In this document: piece after piece, positions 34,931 to 47,379 of the stretch
Layout of the letters: each line of letters begins with the position of its first letter
How positions within the stretch are numbered: the first letter of the stretch is position 1
Assembly (NCBI GenBank): GCA_025024175.1
Contig: QCXZ01000064.1
Span: 26,160,286-26,224,285, forward strand
Direction of reading: 5' to 3'
From: Rhyzopertha dominica
Lineage: Eukaryota; Arthropoda; Insecta; Coleoptera; Bostrichidae
Length of the DNA stretch: 64,000 bases
Notes under the pieces: generated by a model
Database searches by the model: none
What the model was told of the DNA's origin: nothing
What the model saw: only the letters and a program-made list of their open reading frames with translations
Position numbers and translations under genes: made by a program

Positions 34931-36139
34931 AAGTGTGATCACTAATTAATGTCGCGATTGTAAATCATTATAATAATTAAAAACTTCAAATAAATAACGA
35001 AAATAAAAATTTATTGAAGAAACTTAAGCTTAATTAATAACTAAAATAATGTATTAACTTTGTTTTAATTTTCGACGACTAAAAATTCCCACTTTCTTTT
35101 TTACGCCGCACGTTGACTTTTGCACGGCCTCACTCATAATTAGCTTGGTCTGATATTAGCCCAATATTCTTCGATTGGCCTTAATTCTCGATAATTTGGT
35201 GGGCTCATGTTTTTAGCACTACTTCCACAAAATTAGTTTAGTACCATTCCACTGCCTTTTTCGAAAAGCGGGATGTCGCAAGGTCAAGCCAAAACAATAC
35301 TGAATTCCTGTGCTTTTTTATAAAAGGTAATAACCTTTTTTTTCAAACATTCCTCCACATAGATTTCCGTGTTTGTAGCACCGGTGGTCACAAAAGGTTT
35401 GCTTCTTAAGCCGCATTGACAAATTGGTTGCCATATAAGGTACCTTTTGCTAAATCTGTCACTGTCTCAGATTCATTTAAAGATGCCTCTCTAACGCAAG
35501 AATAGTACTCATTACCAGGCAATGACTTAAAATTTGCCTTAACATTAGTTTCATCATCCATCTCAAGACATGAGTCGGTTTTCTCTATAAGGAGGGAATG
35601 CAAATGCTTTGCCCTTCTAACTGCTCGATTATGTTGGTCTAACGTTCGTTTAGGAAATTTCTTCTTTTTTAAAAGTTTCAATATTACATATCTTTTTAAT
35701 ATTTATCGCATACGACTGATTCTTTTTTTTCTTGGCTACATCTCGGGATGAAATTGAGGGATTTTCTGTATACAGACGACAAATTTCGTTCTCATATTTT
35801 CTGTTAGGTACTCGAGTCGGTTTACCCGTTCGGCTCTTTCTATGGATAGTTCCTACTTCCCTGGTTCGTTTAAAGCACCTTTGAACAGTTCGTTGTGTCG
35901 TTTGACTCATTTGCGCAATTTGTTTTGTCGAAAGACTTGTATTTTCACTCCATTTTTGCAAAATTAATGTATGATCCTCAAACTATTTCGTTGTCATTTT
36001 GAAAAACTATGTGTCAAGCGGATGTTTTATTCTGTAAATTGTCTAAGGCTACTATGTTTATTAATAATAATGGTTTCTAGAATAATGAACTTGAAGTAAA
36101 AATAAAACGTCTTAAACCGCAGTTCAATAGTGATCACGT
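34931..36139 (-). mobile_element. Mariner/Tc1-type element with decayed terminal repeats
   Basis: The left end AAGTGTGATCACTAATTAATG (34931 on) and the right end, whose inverse reads ACGTGATCACTATTGAACTG (ending about 36139), form an imperfect inverted repeat sharing GTGATCACTA. They bracket a minus-strand transposase pseudogene. Length about 1.2 kb, as usual for this superfamily. Target duplication not clear. Confidence 0.55.
35060..35997 (-). pseudogene. Mariner/Tc1-type transposase pseudogene
   Basis: Start ATG at 35997, followed after four codons by a stop. Then LQKWSENTSLSTKQIAQMSQ and TTQRTVQRCFKRTREVGTI form a helix-turn-helix DNA-binding region. After a frameshift near 35665 come LLKKKKFPKRTLDQHNRAVR and LEMDDETNVKANFKSLPG, with the first catalytic Asp (MDDET). 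TNTEIYVEECLKKKVITFYK and MSPPNYRELRPIEEYW (about 35.24-35.20 kb) follow, the last containing the final catalytic acidic residue block. Stops and frameshifts throughout. It shows the same block structure as the degenerate copy at 1.38-2.2 kb, but is clearly a distinct lineage. Confidence 0.72.
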
Positions 36140-36404
36140 TTTCATTCATTTATTTTTATTTTCGTACATATTTAAAAATATATAATGACTCATATTTATA
36201 ATCCATTACCTGAAGCAAGCTGAAGAGCAACTCGTGTTCCCCTTAAATGTTAAATGATCTATATCTTGGACCATTGTACCAAAATTTTTATTATTTGAAA
36301 ATGGTATAATTTGAATACCATCCATCGCAAGATTGCTATTTTATAGACGACGTGTTCTTTTCAAAACTTAATATTTATTGTATATCCTAGAAATTTTTAA
36401 AACC

Positions 36405-36600
36405 TCAGATAATGCTAATCTACTGCGGAATCTGTTGCCAGAATTTGCTACATTTTTAAAAATAGTTTTTTGCATTCCTGTAACTTCATGTAGGGCGGAG
36501 CGTTTGTTTTCTGCTTTACGAAGGATGAAAACATATTTGAGATAAGCGATGTCACAGAAGAGACTAAATAATTTGGCATTATTTAAATTTAGGAAAAATT
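36405..36600 (+). pseudogene. hAT transposase C-terminal (dimerisation) fragment
   Basis: The frame reads NLLPEFATFLKIVFCIPVTS, then CRAERLFSALRRMKTYLR, a stop, and AMSQKRLNNLALFKF. This matches the hAT C-terminal dimerisation motif (P.....A.RSFSALRR.KTYLR..M...RL..LALL), in the subgroup close to ZMYM-type proteins. One in-frame stop is seen where the family usually has S or N. It belongs to a different hAT lineage from the copy at 27.7-31.0 kb. Confidence 0.65.
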
Positions 36601-36929
36601 GCTAACTCGTTCATTAATAAAACAGAAGGCGAAATACCTTCTTTGTTGAATAAATAGGTACTTATACCAGTTTTATTTTTATATATGTTTAAGTAATAAT
36701 TTAATTTGTTCTTGCTGCTAGTTTATTATTACTCTTTGTCGCTGTATTTTATTGCATTAGTATATTGTTATATTAATAAAAAAATGTTTTTCCATGCAAA
36801 AACGCTTTTTTAACGCATTGACCTTGAGAAATGTTTTACTGAGGTGATACGGCGCAATTTTATAACCCCCTCCCATGAGATTGTGAAAACTCGGCGCCTA
36901 TATCGCAAATGAAACGTATATTTTAAAAA

Positions 36930-37512
36930 ATTGCAATAAAGGCGTTCAATAAAATCCCCTTACATATCCAAAACACTTTGTCATCGCTTCAGCAGTAATG
37001 TAATGTATACCATCTCTGTCAAGATGTTTCAGCAGTTGGAACGCATATGCTATTGCAGGGTTTTTATCCTGCCAAGTCAATAAATCGGACTTCGTGAAAT
37101 TCTCCTTTACACTGGAGTAACAGAACGAAATCTGTAGGACTCATGTCAGGGCTCCACGGAGGATGTGGGAGAATTTCTTTCATATCGTCTACAAAGAAAA
37201 CAAATACATTTGTCTTTTGGTATTTGTATATTGCTTGTTTGTCCGTGCGGTCTTCTTCCATTATTGTAGCCATAATAGCAGCAAACGTGTTGTCGGTAGC
37301 AGTATGAGGTCTTCAACTTCTGTGGTCATGTTTAACACTAGTCCAACGTTATGGAACGCTTACTCCATCGAGTTACTGTTGAACTATTCACACATGACTC
37401 CTGGCAAGCTTATTGTAGTGCACCATGAATTTCGGCAAGCGTTTTTTTCGCGTAGTTTGAATTTTGATATACGCACATTAATCCGCTACAGTGACGCGCT
37501 CCATAGCACATA
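36930..37512 (-). pseudogene. Internally deleted mariner-like transposase
   Basis: Minus-strand N-terminal part (about 37.51-37.27 kb, two frames): CAMERVTVAD, AYIKIQTTR, a degenerate helix-turn-helix region, then TATDNTFAAIMATIMEEDR. It jumps directly to FVDDMKEILPHPPWSPDMSP and TDFVLLLQCKGEFHEVRF (37.18-37.07 kb), the C-terminal PPYSPDL.P.D block of mariner transposases. The whole catalytic middle is missing, so this is an internal-deletion derivative. Downstream residues to about 36.93 kb fit the mariner tail with several stops. Confidence 0.65.
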
Positions 37513-37519
37513 AACTGAG

Positions 37520-38260
37520 TTAACTACCCGCACTCTATATATATATATATCTAAGTGATGTCTCAATAACAGACTTTTATAATCTGACAGCACTTGTTTT
37601 TTCACCATCGACAGTTCAGCGCTAGCTTGATATGTGCAGAAATTATGACTTGACCATCGTATTTATTGTGCAGTATTCGTTTAAAATAATTTTTACGTTT
37701 TGTATAGTTTTTGCCTTTAACTTTTATTAAATTAAAGCTTACTTCAAATGTTCGATATTTAATAAGTGATTAACGTACATTGCATTACTAAAACGTTATT
37801 TATTAATAATGAAAACAAAATTTTACCTTGTATGTTTGTTAATATTAACTTCTGGACTAGGATAAGTTCTCCAAGAATTAAGTTCTTCTATTTGTACAAA
37901 ATTATTTAATTGGCAGTAGTAAATTTGTACACAAAATTTACTGATGTTGCTTTCTGATAAATAAATAGTTTTTTATCAGGGTATTAGACAGTTTAGTAGT
38001 AATAAATAAGCCTTATCAAAGAAAACTGAATAAGGGATTTGGTATAATGAAATAAATTTTCAATTCACCAAATAAAAACAAATTATTTACTAATACTAAA
38101 GAAATTTTATATCACTTAAATAAACCTTTTTCTCGGTGTGTTGCATCCAAATCAAATACAAATGTTGCGTCCAAATCAAATACAAATAAGTTCTTTTCAT
38201 TCAATCATCATGTCTTTGCTATTTCAGGAAATGCGGATAAAATCTCGCTTACATTGAAGT
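37520..38260. other. AT-rich gene-free stretch
   Basis: A short (TA)n run at 37537-37552; otherwise no feature recognised. A direct doublet CCAAATCAAATACAAAT occurs at about 38147 and 38170. Confidence 0.4.
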
Positions 38261-38269
38261 AACCCGAAT

Positions 38270-38610
38270 TCAATGTTGTTTCTTTCCCCTGTCAATTCGT
38301 TTGGCCGCCGTCCCAACAATTTTCGCTATATTTGTAAACATCCAAACTGCTGTCATCGGAATCGCCCACTTTCCCGTCCGGCAACAAATTCGCTGGACGT
38401 ATCAACTTTTTGCCAACCAAAAAGTAGAAGATGCATCCCGACGCCGATCCCCTGGCCATAGCGGCGCCGTTCCCACCCTTGCTCCCTCCACTTTTCGAAA
38501 CTACGCCCCATCCGGATCCCCGAACTATTCCAAGTCCGACAGTAAAATAACAAATTGTTATAATCCGGCAAAAACACGAACGACTTTTTTCATGGTCATG
38601 TTTTAACGAA
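38270..38610. other. GC-rich island, candidate first exon or regulatory element
   Basis: About 340 bp of strongly GC-richer sequence in an AT-rich area. On the minus strand an ATG at 38459 in the context GCCGCTATGG opens a 55-codon frame beginning MARGSASGCIFYFLVGKKLI. The plus strand also has an open frame (38301-38606). Neither shows a known domain, and no convincing splice donor follows, so coding status is undecided. Confidence 0.3.
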
Positions 38611-38619
38611 GCGGCAAGG

Positions 38620-41600
38620 AAAACATCATATGCAGACCAGAACTTTTTTGAAAAGCGAGCGAATAAACAGAAAAATGAAGTCTTTACTGTACAATGTGCA
38701 CAAAAAAATAATGATTTTTTATAGGTTCTTTGATATACTCTAAACAGGAAACGGTGTATTTTTATCAAATTGAAGCAAATTATAAATTTTAATATATTGA
38801 AATTCAGTCTCTTCGAAGACCTCACAGCATATATTACCAAACACAAATATATTATTTTGCGAAAGCCCTAGTATCTTTTACAACCAATCGATTTTGTCAC
38901 AGTAGATGAGCTCACCATAATACCAGTGTAAAAAGTTATTCATGCCGCAAACTTCAAAAATCGAGTATACTAGGGTTCGTATATATGTAATATATCTAAT
39001 TTGTTTTATACAAAACGAATGCATCGGGGTTTTCTTTGCGTTTACTACGCCGTTATATCTTTTAATACTGTGCACAGTGCACAGTGAAATATGGGACTAA
39101 TTGCTTACTACAAGATGTATTATGTATGTGCTGATGTCACGCAGGAAGGACCTGATTTAGTTATATTAATTAATTCGTACTTAGTGCAAATAATGTTTTC
39201 TTGTGACCAGTATTCAGTGGGTCCACCGTTTGTTTAAGAAGTGTTTACCAGAGCAAGGACCCCACTGCAACATGGTTATCGTAATAAAACCTAAAATTTG
39301 AACATTCCCTAAATTGTCCAAGGAACTTACTGTTCTTAGGCATTTCAAGCTGTCAGATATTCGATACAAATAATATGGCACAAAAACACACATAGAAACT
39401 TCAGTTCTGCGTTTGAGCTGATCTGACTCGACCTTTCTAAAACTGTAATAAGAGATAAAAGTGGAAGATTGTTCTTGGCTTTTACGTATAGATTACTATC
39501 GTTAACATAACGACGTTAAGAAACTGTACTGGTAAAATATATTCATCTAACCAAAACCATTTATCTGGAACAAATCTTAATCGTGTTACCTTGGCAGTAG
39601 ACATCACCTGGAAGTTTTTGTTTGAAAAATTCTAACCGATGATGCGTAAAATATATCAAATAACAAAATATTAAGGTATAAACGGAATGTTTAAGCACTT
39701 ATAAACATCCCCGAAAACACCCTTCACTGAAAATATTATTTTTTTTATTTGTTCCGAACGGAAATAAAACTGGGGGAACATAAGCTTTCGCAGGCAGATT
39801 TAAAGTGAAACATTGACTTTTTTAGGTTAATCCACGTTGGTTTCTGGAAACAGGGTCGAAGTTTCGCTTGCTATTGTAATAAAACTTGATTTTGGCAAAA
39901 CGAAGACTTCCTCTGTCTGTCAAACAAAATCAAAATCTTCCCACATATATAGAGTCTCTAAAAGGATGACGTTTCGCTTTATTTTTTGCGCAATTCTGTT
40001 TTGCTTCAACATTACGTTTAAAACAGTAATGCAGTTTTTGCTAGCCGCAGACACAATTTTCTATTTATTGGTGCGCCGACTGCAACAGATATTTTTTGGT
40101 ACATTTGGTGATGGATGATTCCGAATTATGCGGAAGTGTAATTTAAAAAACCATTTTTAATATAAATTCAGTTGATAAAATATTACAATTATCACTTACT
40201 AGTAACAACCATCATGTCACATTTACGATTATACACCTAGTACCTTTATTCTGTGGCAATGACCAATAACTAATATTTCCTACAGTAATCATAGACATAC
40301 TACTACAGCCACAAGGACGAGAACTAATCACTGCTCCCTTATCTTTGCAGGTTTAGAGTCAGAGTCTCCTTTTTCTGCTTTTTTTAATCATTGTACCGTA
40401 TCTTCTTTTAAAGTACAATTTTTGCACTACCCAACCCACATCTTTCGTGAGAAACTATGATATCTCTTAACATCAAGGTTGTATTGCAACCTATCCTCAT
40501 ATGTTATAAAATTAATGTGCAAATATTGACAATCATCAAAAATATTTGCATATACCAACTTCATATCACCTGAATACTGAATTTTCCAGTAAGAGCTTAT
40601 TATTAATTTGTATCTGTGTATCTGTCCAAAATATCAATAATTTCGTAAAGGCAAAAAACTTTTTGGCTTGCAGTCGAAAGGGTAGACTTCGATACCGACG
40701 CTTAAGATGCTTTANGTTTAGAAACCTCCATGCAAGAGCTCTTGATTGCTCACATGTCTATGATGTATTTATAATCATCAAAATTCCTCACGCATGTACC
40801 TCTTAATAAATTTTAGGATACCATCAATCAATAAGTGCTTTTGTGATCTCGGGTTTCTCAAATGGTGCCCATAAGTACTTGACATTCACACAAAAGTAGA
40901 GAGTAGTTTCACTTTCTTCCAAGCACTTCTGCTATGTAGCATAACTAATTGCTATTTCAGTTCCATCCTTTGTTTTTGAACCATAGGTATTTCATATCTC
41001 TGCCTAACTATTCAGCATGTTGTAATGACTAGCTTCTATCCCTTCAGCGATAAATACTCTAAAAAAATTCTACCGCCATACTAAGGACGCCTATATAACT
41101 GGGTATGTTAACTTTGGTATAACCGAGTAAACCATTTTCCAGCAACGCACCTGCAAGGCCATAAAGCTTTTGTTGCTTTAATAATAACTTTTTCTCAGTA
41201 TTTAATTGAATTCACTATTCGACATCAAACTTCTAACTCAAATAGGACTGTGGAATCTGATTTCTCTATTTAATCCTTAAAATAGAAAACCAGAATGTTT
41301 CATCACGTCACACTTTTGACATTTTACGGCACGTACCTTGAGTAGTTTTATTTCAAAAAGCAGATCGTCGAATCTTTATTGCCTTAAAAATGCAAAAAAG
41401 TAACTGTGTGTTATTAAAATTGACATAGAGTGCATAAATGTTACTGAAAAGAAATGAACAGAAAACGACAGTAATTGTGAATGTACCTGTTATTAAATGC
41501 ATTTTTTTAATGGAAAAGAGTTTTCTTCATTGTGTTAATTCACTCATTAATTTTATGTAAAGAAAAACACAAAAGAATCTCCTAAGTGAACTGATACAAT

Positions 41601-42590
41601 TGTGTTACTTCCAATAAAACAGAAATCGAGATAAAACTTGAGTTGCAAATATATGCTGTAAATCGTGTTACATAAATCTTATTCAGTGATCCAAAAACAA
41701 AAAGAACGTTTGCATGCCGTTTGGTCAACCCGTAGTGTGGCATCATGAACTCCGTGATTATGTAACTGACTGTTATTTCTATCTGACAAAAGTGATCCGA
41801 TAATCGAAGAAAAATATAAGAGAAATACCTAGTATATGACAATGTTAGATGCGTGGAAATGTTAGTTTTGTATAATGAACATCTCCCAATTCCGAGGGCA
41901 CCGTTTTCCGTGAAAGAGTTGTAAACTGATGATGATAACATCCAACATGAAGACGTAGCAAACGATTTGACGTCCTGAATTATGGGAAAGTTCTTGTTTA
42001 ATAACCCAGAAAGACCTAAACGAAGTAATCTACACTACTTTTGGAATCACGATTATCAGTATCGAGACTCTTAACCAATAATACAAAAATTTCACTATTC
42101 AAGAGACGACATGAGTCCTTAAATCAGTACTTATTATGAAAGTAGAGATTCTTTTTGTTCCTGCGCAGACATTAATGGATTAGTAGAAGAATTATGGGTT
42201 TTGAAAATAATTATAAGAAATAGAGACTGTTCATTCACTTATCCAAAAGTAGTCTGAAAGCTGCCCTATTACATCATAGTAATGAAAAATGGTAATTTTT
42301 TTTACAAAAAGGAAATAGTCCTCACAAAAAATTATTGCAATATATCGTAATTATAGTTTTTCGTAAGTTTTTTGTTTACATTCTGCTCTTTTCATCTAAG
42401 TAATTTAATTTTTGTCTTATTGAAAGAAACGAAAAAAAAAGTGTAGGACTACTTGAGACTAATCTGTTTCGTTATAACCAAAATCTAGATGTGATAGGAA
42501 GTTTTAGCTGATATTTAGTTGTTTAAAGCAATAAAGTAAGTCTGATAATTTTTTGGAGTTATAAAGATTTCTCAAAAGTATTTTTCCTGT
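38620..42590. other. Gene-free stretch
   Basis: AT-rich. A small tandem GTGCACAGTGCACAGTG occurs at about 39070. Short frames (39837-40118, 40546-40806, minus 41582-41941) have no family resemblance and AT-driven codon use. One N at 40715. Confidence 0.4.
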
Positions 42591-42594
42591 TTTC

Positions 42595-42840
42595 TTAGAT
42601 GATCACAATGTCAACTCTCCACCAATTCTGAAAATCAACAACCTTATAAATTTTACTATTACGTAGAAAAGTTCTGTCGAATGAAATTCCGCCACGTCTC
42701 CATAGACATAAACCGATAATTGCCCATAAATGCAAGCATAACATGGAAACAAGCCATATCGTCTCTGAAGTGTTTTCTACAATAGATGCGTCGGGATATG
42801 GGTCAGAACTAGAGCGCCGTGGCGCCGACGGTGGCGCCAT
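42595..42840 (-). CDS. Candidate small membrane-protein exon, unrecognised
   Basis: The ATG at 42840 follows 60-80 bases of GC-rich sequence and has a GATGGCG context. The frame begins MAPPSAPRRSSSDPYPDASI with GC-rich codons and then contains a plausible membrane segment (TIWLVSMLCLHLWAIIGLCL) followed by WRR, as in a type III anchor. An in-frame AAG|GTTGTT at about 42635 could be a splice donor, which would make this a 5' coding exon; otherwise the frame ends after 81 codons. I recognise no family. Composition at the 5' end is the main reason for listing it; the 3' half is AT-rich like the background. Confidence 0.25.
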   Translation of the reverse strand: MAPPSAPRRSSSDPYPDASIVENTSETIWLVSMLCLHLWAIIGLCLWRRGGISFDRTFLRNSKIYKVVDFQNWWRVDIVII

Positions 42841-42909
42841 CGAACTTCCGACGGTCCTCCCGAATCTGGGAGCCGTGTAGACGCTCAGGCAATCCCGCTT
42901 TCGTATGAT

Positions 42910-45900
42910 AATAGTTTTATTTACCTTATTTATGGATGTTTTCAGCCACTCTGGAAAAATGACATTTGTTAAAATAACAAAAGCGGGATAGACGCGTGGG
43001 AAGAGGGAAAGTGGACCCTTTTGTCTTTCAATGTGGTAGATGGATTATGAACGTCGGGATGGAGAAGCGACCCTGATGAAGTTGCAAATGGAAAGTTCAT
43101 TTTTGTTTGGGGTCTATTGAACTGCTAATTCTTGCTATTGTTTACGTAGTATCTTGAAGTGTTTTGCATGAGGGATATCGCTGATGCATAAAGCTAAAGA
43201 CTGGAGCGCCGTTTCTTAGACGATTAATCTTAGCATCACTTCATCTGACACAATTAGTTCTTCAGTAGCTTAGTTCTTTTCTCGCAATTAATTTGTGTAA
43301 AATTGCCGATGTATGTGTGATGTGGCAAGAAAAAGTTGTCATTCATTTTGAACTTCCAATATGCAGCTTACACCTCCAATGAAGTTTTCATTTTTAATAT
43401 TTTTTAGATAGAACTCTATCAAAAACATTTCAGATTGTTCAGTTACGTCTACCTTCAATCATTCTTCAGCATTATTTTTCCAAAAAGAAAAAACCAAGGT
43501 TACCTTTGCTTATTGATATAGATATAAAAAAGCAACTCAATAATCCACAGATGCGCAACCATTTATTAGGAGGCGACACATATCAGTATGTTTATATATT
43601 ATATATTAGATAGTTTTAATACTGTAACAGCTGTTTAACAGTCTTATAAAAGCTTTTTTTTGTTCACAATTGATTTATGAGAAATAAAGTCAAGAGGCGG
43701 TTAAAAATACAGGTTGTTTATTTAGAAAAAGGAACCATAGCCCGCAACAGAAAATACAAACACAATTAAGAAGGAGTTCGGCAAAAGGAATAAATAATTA
43801 TACATTAAAGCTCTAGGGCTAGTTCTGCATTTGAAAGGTACCTGAATCACTATGATTTTATAATTGCGAAGGCTATTAAAATAATTTTTGCGATATTTAG
43901 TAATTTGTAGCTTTATTGTTCGTTTATCTGATCTCCTTTTATTAAATTGTTTAGTTCATTCGAAAAAAAATCACATTAGACTTATTTGTTTTATGTGAGT
44001 GATCTACTTATTTTAATATTTCATATTAAATATATAGAAAACAAAAGCAAGTGGCTATAACTATTTATTATATATAATTTACTATTTTATTAGTTACGCT
44101 ATAGCTGGAGCTATTTTATTTAAGCATTGACTGGTTTACATATGGACTTTGACTTTGTTTTCTTTCCTTACCTGATGTCACTACGGGCAGTAATTTTGCT
44201 ATAAAGACTTTATAATTTACTGAAACTTAACCCAGTAAAATATCAATATAACCAGCTATATCTAGCTAAAAGCAACTAATTACATTATCTAGCTACATAT
44301 ATTGTACCTATGCCTGTATCTAGCTATTTGGCTATATATTCATGTAACTCATAGTTATCTGAATTTGTTAGCGTATTCCACATATTCTTTGTTAGTTTTC
44401 TAAACTCTCGAATACCTTGTTTATGCTATATATAACAATGTTGTTGTAGTGTAATTTAGTTTTTTTGATTTGGTAGCTACTAAGAATCTATCCAGTAAAA
44501 CAATCCTACCGAAAAAAGCACTTATCACTTAATTTAGAAATAAAATTCATTATAACTATTTGAATGTACTCGGTTCAGCAAAAACTTCTAGTGAAAGTTG
44601 ATAATTAAATTCCATACTGCGATGTTGTCGAAGCAATGTTATTTCAGCAGCTATATTAAAATGTTATATTGAGTTTTTTAGGTAAAAAACATATTTTGTT
44701 GTAATTATATCTGCGTTTAGATACGTTCATTCTTTTTTGTATCTGTAATTACATTTCGACGTATTCAAAAATATATTTTATCTATGCGTATAATAATACA
44801 ACAGGATGAAACGTATAGGCAGTAAAATATATTTCTGTTATATAAGTACCCGTATGTATGGTTAAAACCAAGGCCTGTTTTAAAATTTTATGTATTTAAT
44901 TTTGATGTTATCGAATATACAAAAAATATAAGCAAATGTATAAACGACAGGACACAACATTACAATTTAAGAACAAAAATATACATACAAACATTATAAT
45001 GACTACAACTAAAAGGTACATTTTATATTAACATCAAAATTGTAAATGTCAGTTTTGTCAGTTACATTCACTTTATTACTTTTTGCATTAAATGTTTAGA
45101 CGAATAAACTATTAACAGAATATCAGGCAGCGCTATTTTATAGAAAACTGTGTGCTTCTCACTTAGACGATAAACTAAGCTTTTCATTTACAGTACTTTT
45201 GGTATACCTGAATCTTATTTCCGATAAGTTTTTGCTACTTATATGAAAAAATATATAGCTTCGTGTTCGTCTACCTTTTTAATCTAATTACCTTAATAAA
45301 GAAACGTTTTACAAGATATACAATTTTTTAATGAAGGTGTTTGGATAAATCATAGTACTTTTTACTCCTAAATGTATATACTCAAACAACTGCGAACAGT
45401 GGAAGAAGCTAGAAATTGAGAATATTTAAAATAAATCAGTACTTACGTATTATAAAAAATGGTCCGTTTCGTGAAATGAAGCTGTAACCAGGATGATGGC
45501 GTAATAAGTGCTTCATGCATAAATTCGATTTTTCAAGAGGATATGAGTTATGTGCAGTTTTTATTTATTTGCCGTCATAGCATTACACGCATTCTAGTAG
45601 CAGCTAATCTACCCCATTATTTGTCATACATAATTCATAAGCTGGTCCGCACATTTTCCATCTAAGAGGGAAACTCTCAATCAGCGTTATGCCTAACGGT
45701 CACGGATCACTTGACGAACTTCCATCCGGATGTGCGTCAGCTAACGGAAGCACATCCGAAACAACAGAAAGCCAACCCTGCTAGACGACGAGATTTCTTG
45801 TATGAGGTTGTTTACGCAAAGGGGAACTTGATGTTGGAGATGTGAACTGGCGCTTTTTAAGTGAAATTGTCATGTAAAATTTTTGGGTTATTGAGGGCGA

Positions 45901-47370
45901 ATTCTATGTACTAAAAAGGGTTTGGGCTTTAACAAAAGTAATATATTAATCCAGGAACAAATATAAGCTAACTTTATCAATATCATTTCATTTTATACTT
46001 TCCTAATTCTGGTTGGAGTATACGGCAAAGATATACCTACATTGAAAACTAATTCCGTTCAAATTAATGTTGCTGGCTACTACACTGACAAACACTTGCA
46101 CTTACTGCACATATTAAATTTTTAGTTGCTGATGACGTTGCTCCTGACGGAAAATCTCTGATCTCTTACCTTTTCCATTCCAAAACTTCAAGTTTGTAAG
46201 TTTACTGCAAGTAGTATTCAACATACTCGTCGAGGTATTGGCCATGCAACTTGCTCAACATCTTAAAAATTCAATGTATTTCCAGCCATTCAGTTAGGGT
46301 TTAGAAGTATTGGACTTTTTGCACACAGGAACTAAATAACAAGTTTAAACAAAAACAAAAAAAAATTGCATTAAGTGGCTACCCTAAGTCTATTTTGCAG
46401 GGAACAGCAGTCGAAACTCAACTAGCTATCTACCAGAAATGAAAATATGATGAATGCGAAAAGTTTAGTTAGTTAGAGATAAACACTACATAGTAAAAAG
46501 CTGACCTTAAAAAGCGGGATTGACTGACGTTGGATTCGAAAATGTAAGTTAAGAACTCTTAGTTCAAAGTGACAAGAAATGTCTACTACCACTCCATATA
46601 TGCTGAGTCTCATGAAAATTTTTTGAAAGCTTTGAACAAGGATATTAAAGACTTTCAGTACCTCGCAACCAAATATCATTGAGTCAGCAATGGCGTAAAA
46701 TGGAAAGTAGCTCTTTGTAGGTCCACAAATACCAGAGCTTATACAGAACACGAGTTCTAAAATTAACTTGAATGAATCTGCAAAAGAAAACGGAAAGCTT
46801 TTGTAAAAGTGTGAAAGGAATTACCAGCAAATCATCGAAAAAACTTTTTCTTCTTATAACACTCTAAAATACAAAACGTGCGTGAATAGTACGAGTAGAT
46901 TATATCTACATGAAAAGAGAGAAGTACATTATATTTTAGAGGGTAAAGCCTTAGAGCTACAATGCATCGAGACAATAATAGCATTTCTCTCTTTAGGTGT
47001 GTACTATTATCCTATTTTTGATAAGGGATAAGAGATAAGATTACAATAAAAAGATATGTAATTAATATTATCATTTAATAATATATAAAAATAAATATAT
47101 AGACAGCGACTAAACGATCAAAAAAGCAAAGGAACGGTTAATATAAAATGAAATGTGCAAGAAAATTATAATTTTAGCGTTGTGCCAAATTCCATTGTAC
47201 TAATGGCTAATTGACTTCTTGTAGATATGTGACATTCCATTTTATGAATAAATGAATTGTGACTTATTAGTAATTAAAAATGTCGTTTCATAGCAAAACT
47301 CCGCAGGAAGAATTTTGGAACCTTATGTCCGTAGGGGGATAATCCGTCATGTCTGTATGTTTTCTTCCCA
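42910..47370. other. AT-rich gene-free stretch
   Basis: No gene. It contains a cluster of TCTAGCTA/TATAGCTG motifs at 44.05-44.35 kb, and a hairpin CGGATGTGC...GCACATCCG at 45727-45758. The frame minus 46473-46751 has no recognisable family. Confidence 0.4.
44050..44350. repeat. Cluster of TCTAGCTA / AGCTAT motifs
   Basis: TCTAGCTA occurs three times between about 44260 and 44325. Around it are GGCTATAACTAT, GCTATAGCTGGAGCTAT, CCAGCTATAT and GGCTATATAT. The motifs are self-complementary or nearly so. Their density is unlike the flanks and suggests a non-coding repeat element. Confidence 0.35.
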
Positions 47371-47379
47371 ACAAGCAAA

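Larger units (their letters stand above)
34308..36660 (+). mobile_element. Second hAT-type element, interrupted by a mariner-type element
   Basis: A G/C-rich start (GGGCGCGAGTACAGGGGG at about 34317) resembles the first bases of hAT elements of the ZMYM-like type. 2.1 kb downstream on the same strand lies a hAT dimerisation-domain fragment (36405-36600). A complete-looking mariner-type insertion occupies most of the space between. The right end is not resolved, so the span is approximate. Confidence 0.4.

Noticed and set aside
37537..37552. (TA)n tract as a TATA-type promoter
   Set aside because: Simple repeat at the edge of a mariner relic, no gene downstream.
41582..41941. 119-codon minus-strand frame
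   Set aside because: No family resemblance; codon use like background; probably chance.
45727..45758. Perfect 9-bp stem CGGATGTGC / GCACATCCG with a 14-base loop
   Set aside because: Too short for a microRNA precursor and no supporting context; a stem of this size is not rare over 64 kb.
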